Shown: positions 14,168-15,376 of the stretch, in pieces
How the letters are laid out: each line of letters starts with the position of its first letter
Numbering within the stretch: the first letter of the stretch is position 1
Origin: Calditrichota bacterium
GTDB lineage: Bacteria > Calditrichota > Calditrichia > RBG-13-44-9
DNA length: 15,376 nucleotides
Assembly (NCBI GenBank): GCA_016934605.1
Contig: JAFGSO010000242.1
Span: 1-15,376 of the forward strand
Reading direction: 5' to 3'
The notes under the pieces: model-generated
Databases searched by the model: none
The model's input: the letters and a program-made list of their open reading frames with translations, nothing else
Told to the model about the DNA's origin: nothing
Position numbers and translations under genes: made by a program

Positions 14168-15109
14168 ATGATTCGAAGAATTATTATTACTTTTCAAGCT
14201 TTGTGGTTAATTTTACCTTTCATCTGCCAGGCACAGGAAGCAGATCAGTTTACGCCACTTTCTATTACTGAAAAATTTCTATACTTCACAGAAAAAAAAG
14301 ACTGGATATTAGATGGCAGTCCTCAGGTATTTCAGGGAGGAGATCTGATTGAAATTGAAAGAGAACTGTCCGATATCATCCTTGAATATGAACCGGCTCA
14401 GGGATTCAGAGGGATCTTTATTTCCGAAAAACATGAATTAGTCCTGCAATTGAAACTATTCCTGTTTCCCACTCAGATTCAGGCATTTGGATTCTATGCT
14501 TACGATAAATCTCCTTCACTGGAATTTTATGATGTCGGATTTCAGGCATACCTGGCAGGAAGAAGGATTTCTGTTTGGTATGGCAAATTCGTTCTTCAGG
14601 TGGAAAGTCCAGATACCCTGAAGGACCAGCATAAAATTATGCGGGAATTTGCCAGGGATTTTTTGAATGAACTTCCGCGCCAGAAGCAGTATACACCAAT
14701 ACTCGATTGTCTGCCTGAGAAGAATTGTGTGGAACACTCCCGTAAATTCTCCATGAGCCGCTGGCTGTCGCAGGATTTTTTCAATAATATTTATTATGCT
14801 GACTATCATACCCCGGAGGGTTATTCCAGAATATTCATAATTGATAATGGTGAAACGGCAGCAGCCGACAGTAATTTCTGGAAATATTATCATTTTATGA
14901 GAGAAAATGCGGAAGTATACAGAGATACCCTGAAAATTGCAACGGACTATATTGTAGTGGGCGAACCATTATGGGGCAGAACCATCCTGGCCAAGAAAAA
15001 TCAGATTATTTATGGAATTCTGGATTTTCGCAATATAAAATGGACCGAAGATCGCCTGCAGGAGTTGCTGGAGGGGCTGAAGAAGCGAAAAATTGTGAAA
15101 CCGGGATGA
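14168..15109 (+). CDS. Secreted protein of unknown function, possibly DUF6599-like
   Basis: A 313-residue protein beginning with a signal peptide: basic MIRR, a hydrophobic core to about residue 18 (ALWLILPFI) and a probable cleavage near CQAQ|EAD. There is no lipobox cysteine in the +1 position, so export to the periplasm or beyond is expected. The mature part has a GGDLIEIERELSDIILEYE segment, an AFGFYAYDKSPS motif (about 106-117) and an FVLQVES strand, a layout that recalls DUF6599 proteins. This is pattern similarity only. Two cysteines lie close together in ILDCLPEKNC and could form a disulfide. It begins 30 bp after bshC, so it may share its transcript, but no function follows from that. 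Confidence 0.85.
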   Translation: MIRRIIITFQALWLILPFICQAQEADQFTPLSITEKFLYFTEKKDWILDGSPQVFQGGDLIEIERELSDIILEYEPAQGFRGIFISEKHELVLQLKLFLFPTQIQAFGFYAYDKSPSLEFYDVGFQAYLAGRRISVWYGKFVLQVESPDTLKDQHKIMREFARDFLNELPRQKQYTPILDCLPEKNCVEHSRKFSMSRWLSQDFFNNIYYADYHTPEGYSRIFIIDNGETAAADSNFWKYYHFMRENAEVYRDTLKIATDYIVVGEPLWGRTILAKKNQIIYGILDFRNIKWTEDRLQELLEGLKKRKIVKPG

Positions 15110-15158
15110 TTCGTCGCATTTATCAGTATAAACTCATGGTTTATGTGGATAGTGTTTT

Positions 15159-15376
15159 ATGATATTCTCCCCTGAAAAGGATAAGCCTTCCTCCAATAAC
15201 GGACTGCCTGATTATATTTTCAAACATATTGTGCAGCATAATGGTTGGTTTTTGAATGAATTTTTACCATCAGCAACAACTCTGCTGACAATTACGGAAG
15301 AAAACAGAGAAAAGATCAGTCATGGTAGCGACGGCAAATTCATTGTCGCACTTCCACGATTGAAACTGAAAGAGAT
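15159..15376 (+). CDS. Start of an unrecognised protein, truncated by the window edge
   Basis: An open frame from ATG 15159 runs to the end of the window (72 codons plus two bases) without a stop. An in-frame TAG at 15150-15152 makes this the first possible ATG. The translated N-terminus, beginning MIFSPEKDKPSSNNG and continuing into DYIFKHIVQHNGWF, is soluble, with no signal peptide or membrane segment. No family is recognised. It starts 49 bp after the secreted protein on the same strand and may be in the same transcription unit. The ribosome binding site is not obvious. Confidence 0.55.
   Translation, partial: MIFSPEKDKPSSNNGLPDYIFKHIVQHNGWFLNEFLPSATTLLTITEENREKISHGSDGKFIVALPRLKLKE

Overview
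The window looks like a chromosomal segment of a deep-branching bacterium, plausibly of the Fibrobacteres-Chlorobi-Bacteroidetes (FCB) neighbourhood or a related candidate phylum. The hints are the Bacteroidetes-like MetF and serine-palmitoyltransferase-like proteins, a bacillithiol gene (bshC) and long intergenic stretches of heptanucleotide repeats. No rRNA or other phylogenetic marker confirms this. Coding density is moderate, and there is no sign of a phage, transposase or CRISPR array.

Layout. Positions 1-425 are non-coding and hold a C-rich inverted repeat, a run of four short hairpins and tandem 7-, 14- and 8-base repeats. A promoter overlapping a CIRCE operator then drives groES-groEL, which ends in a clear intrinsic terminator. 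Next come panB-panC (pantothenate synthesis, 12 bp apart), a stand-alone GlmU-type uridylyltransferase domain and rsmB (16S rRNA m5C methyltransferase), all on the + strand.

On the - strand are metF, then a serine-palmitoyltransferase-like alpha-oxoamine synthase followed 47 bp later by a GNAT-fold acyltransferase-like gene. A repeat-rich region of about 700 bp (10623-11340) separates metF from a + strand run: an extended-SDR reductase/epimerase, bshC (bacillithiol synthesis), a secreted protein that may belong to the DUF6599 group, and the start of an unrecognised gene cut by the window edge.

How the genes fit together. Most genes are housekeeping or cofactor genes. The most interesting inference is that the Spt-like, GNAT-like and SDR genes together match the three core activities of bacterial ceramide synthesis: serine palmitoyltransferase, ceramide synthase and 3-ketosphinganine-type reductase. 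The first two form a likely operon. The SDR is divergent, about 1.9 kb from the Spt start, with metF and the repeats between. The second notable signal is the repeat family: nearly all intergenic tandem repeats in two distant regions have a 7-base period, and in both places a heptamer tract runs directly into a (C)TAAACC...GGTTTA(G) hairpin.
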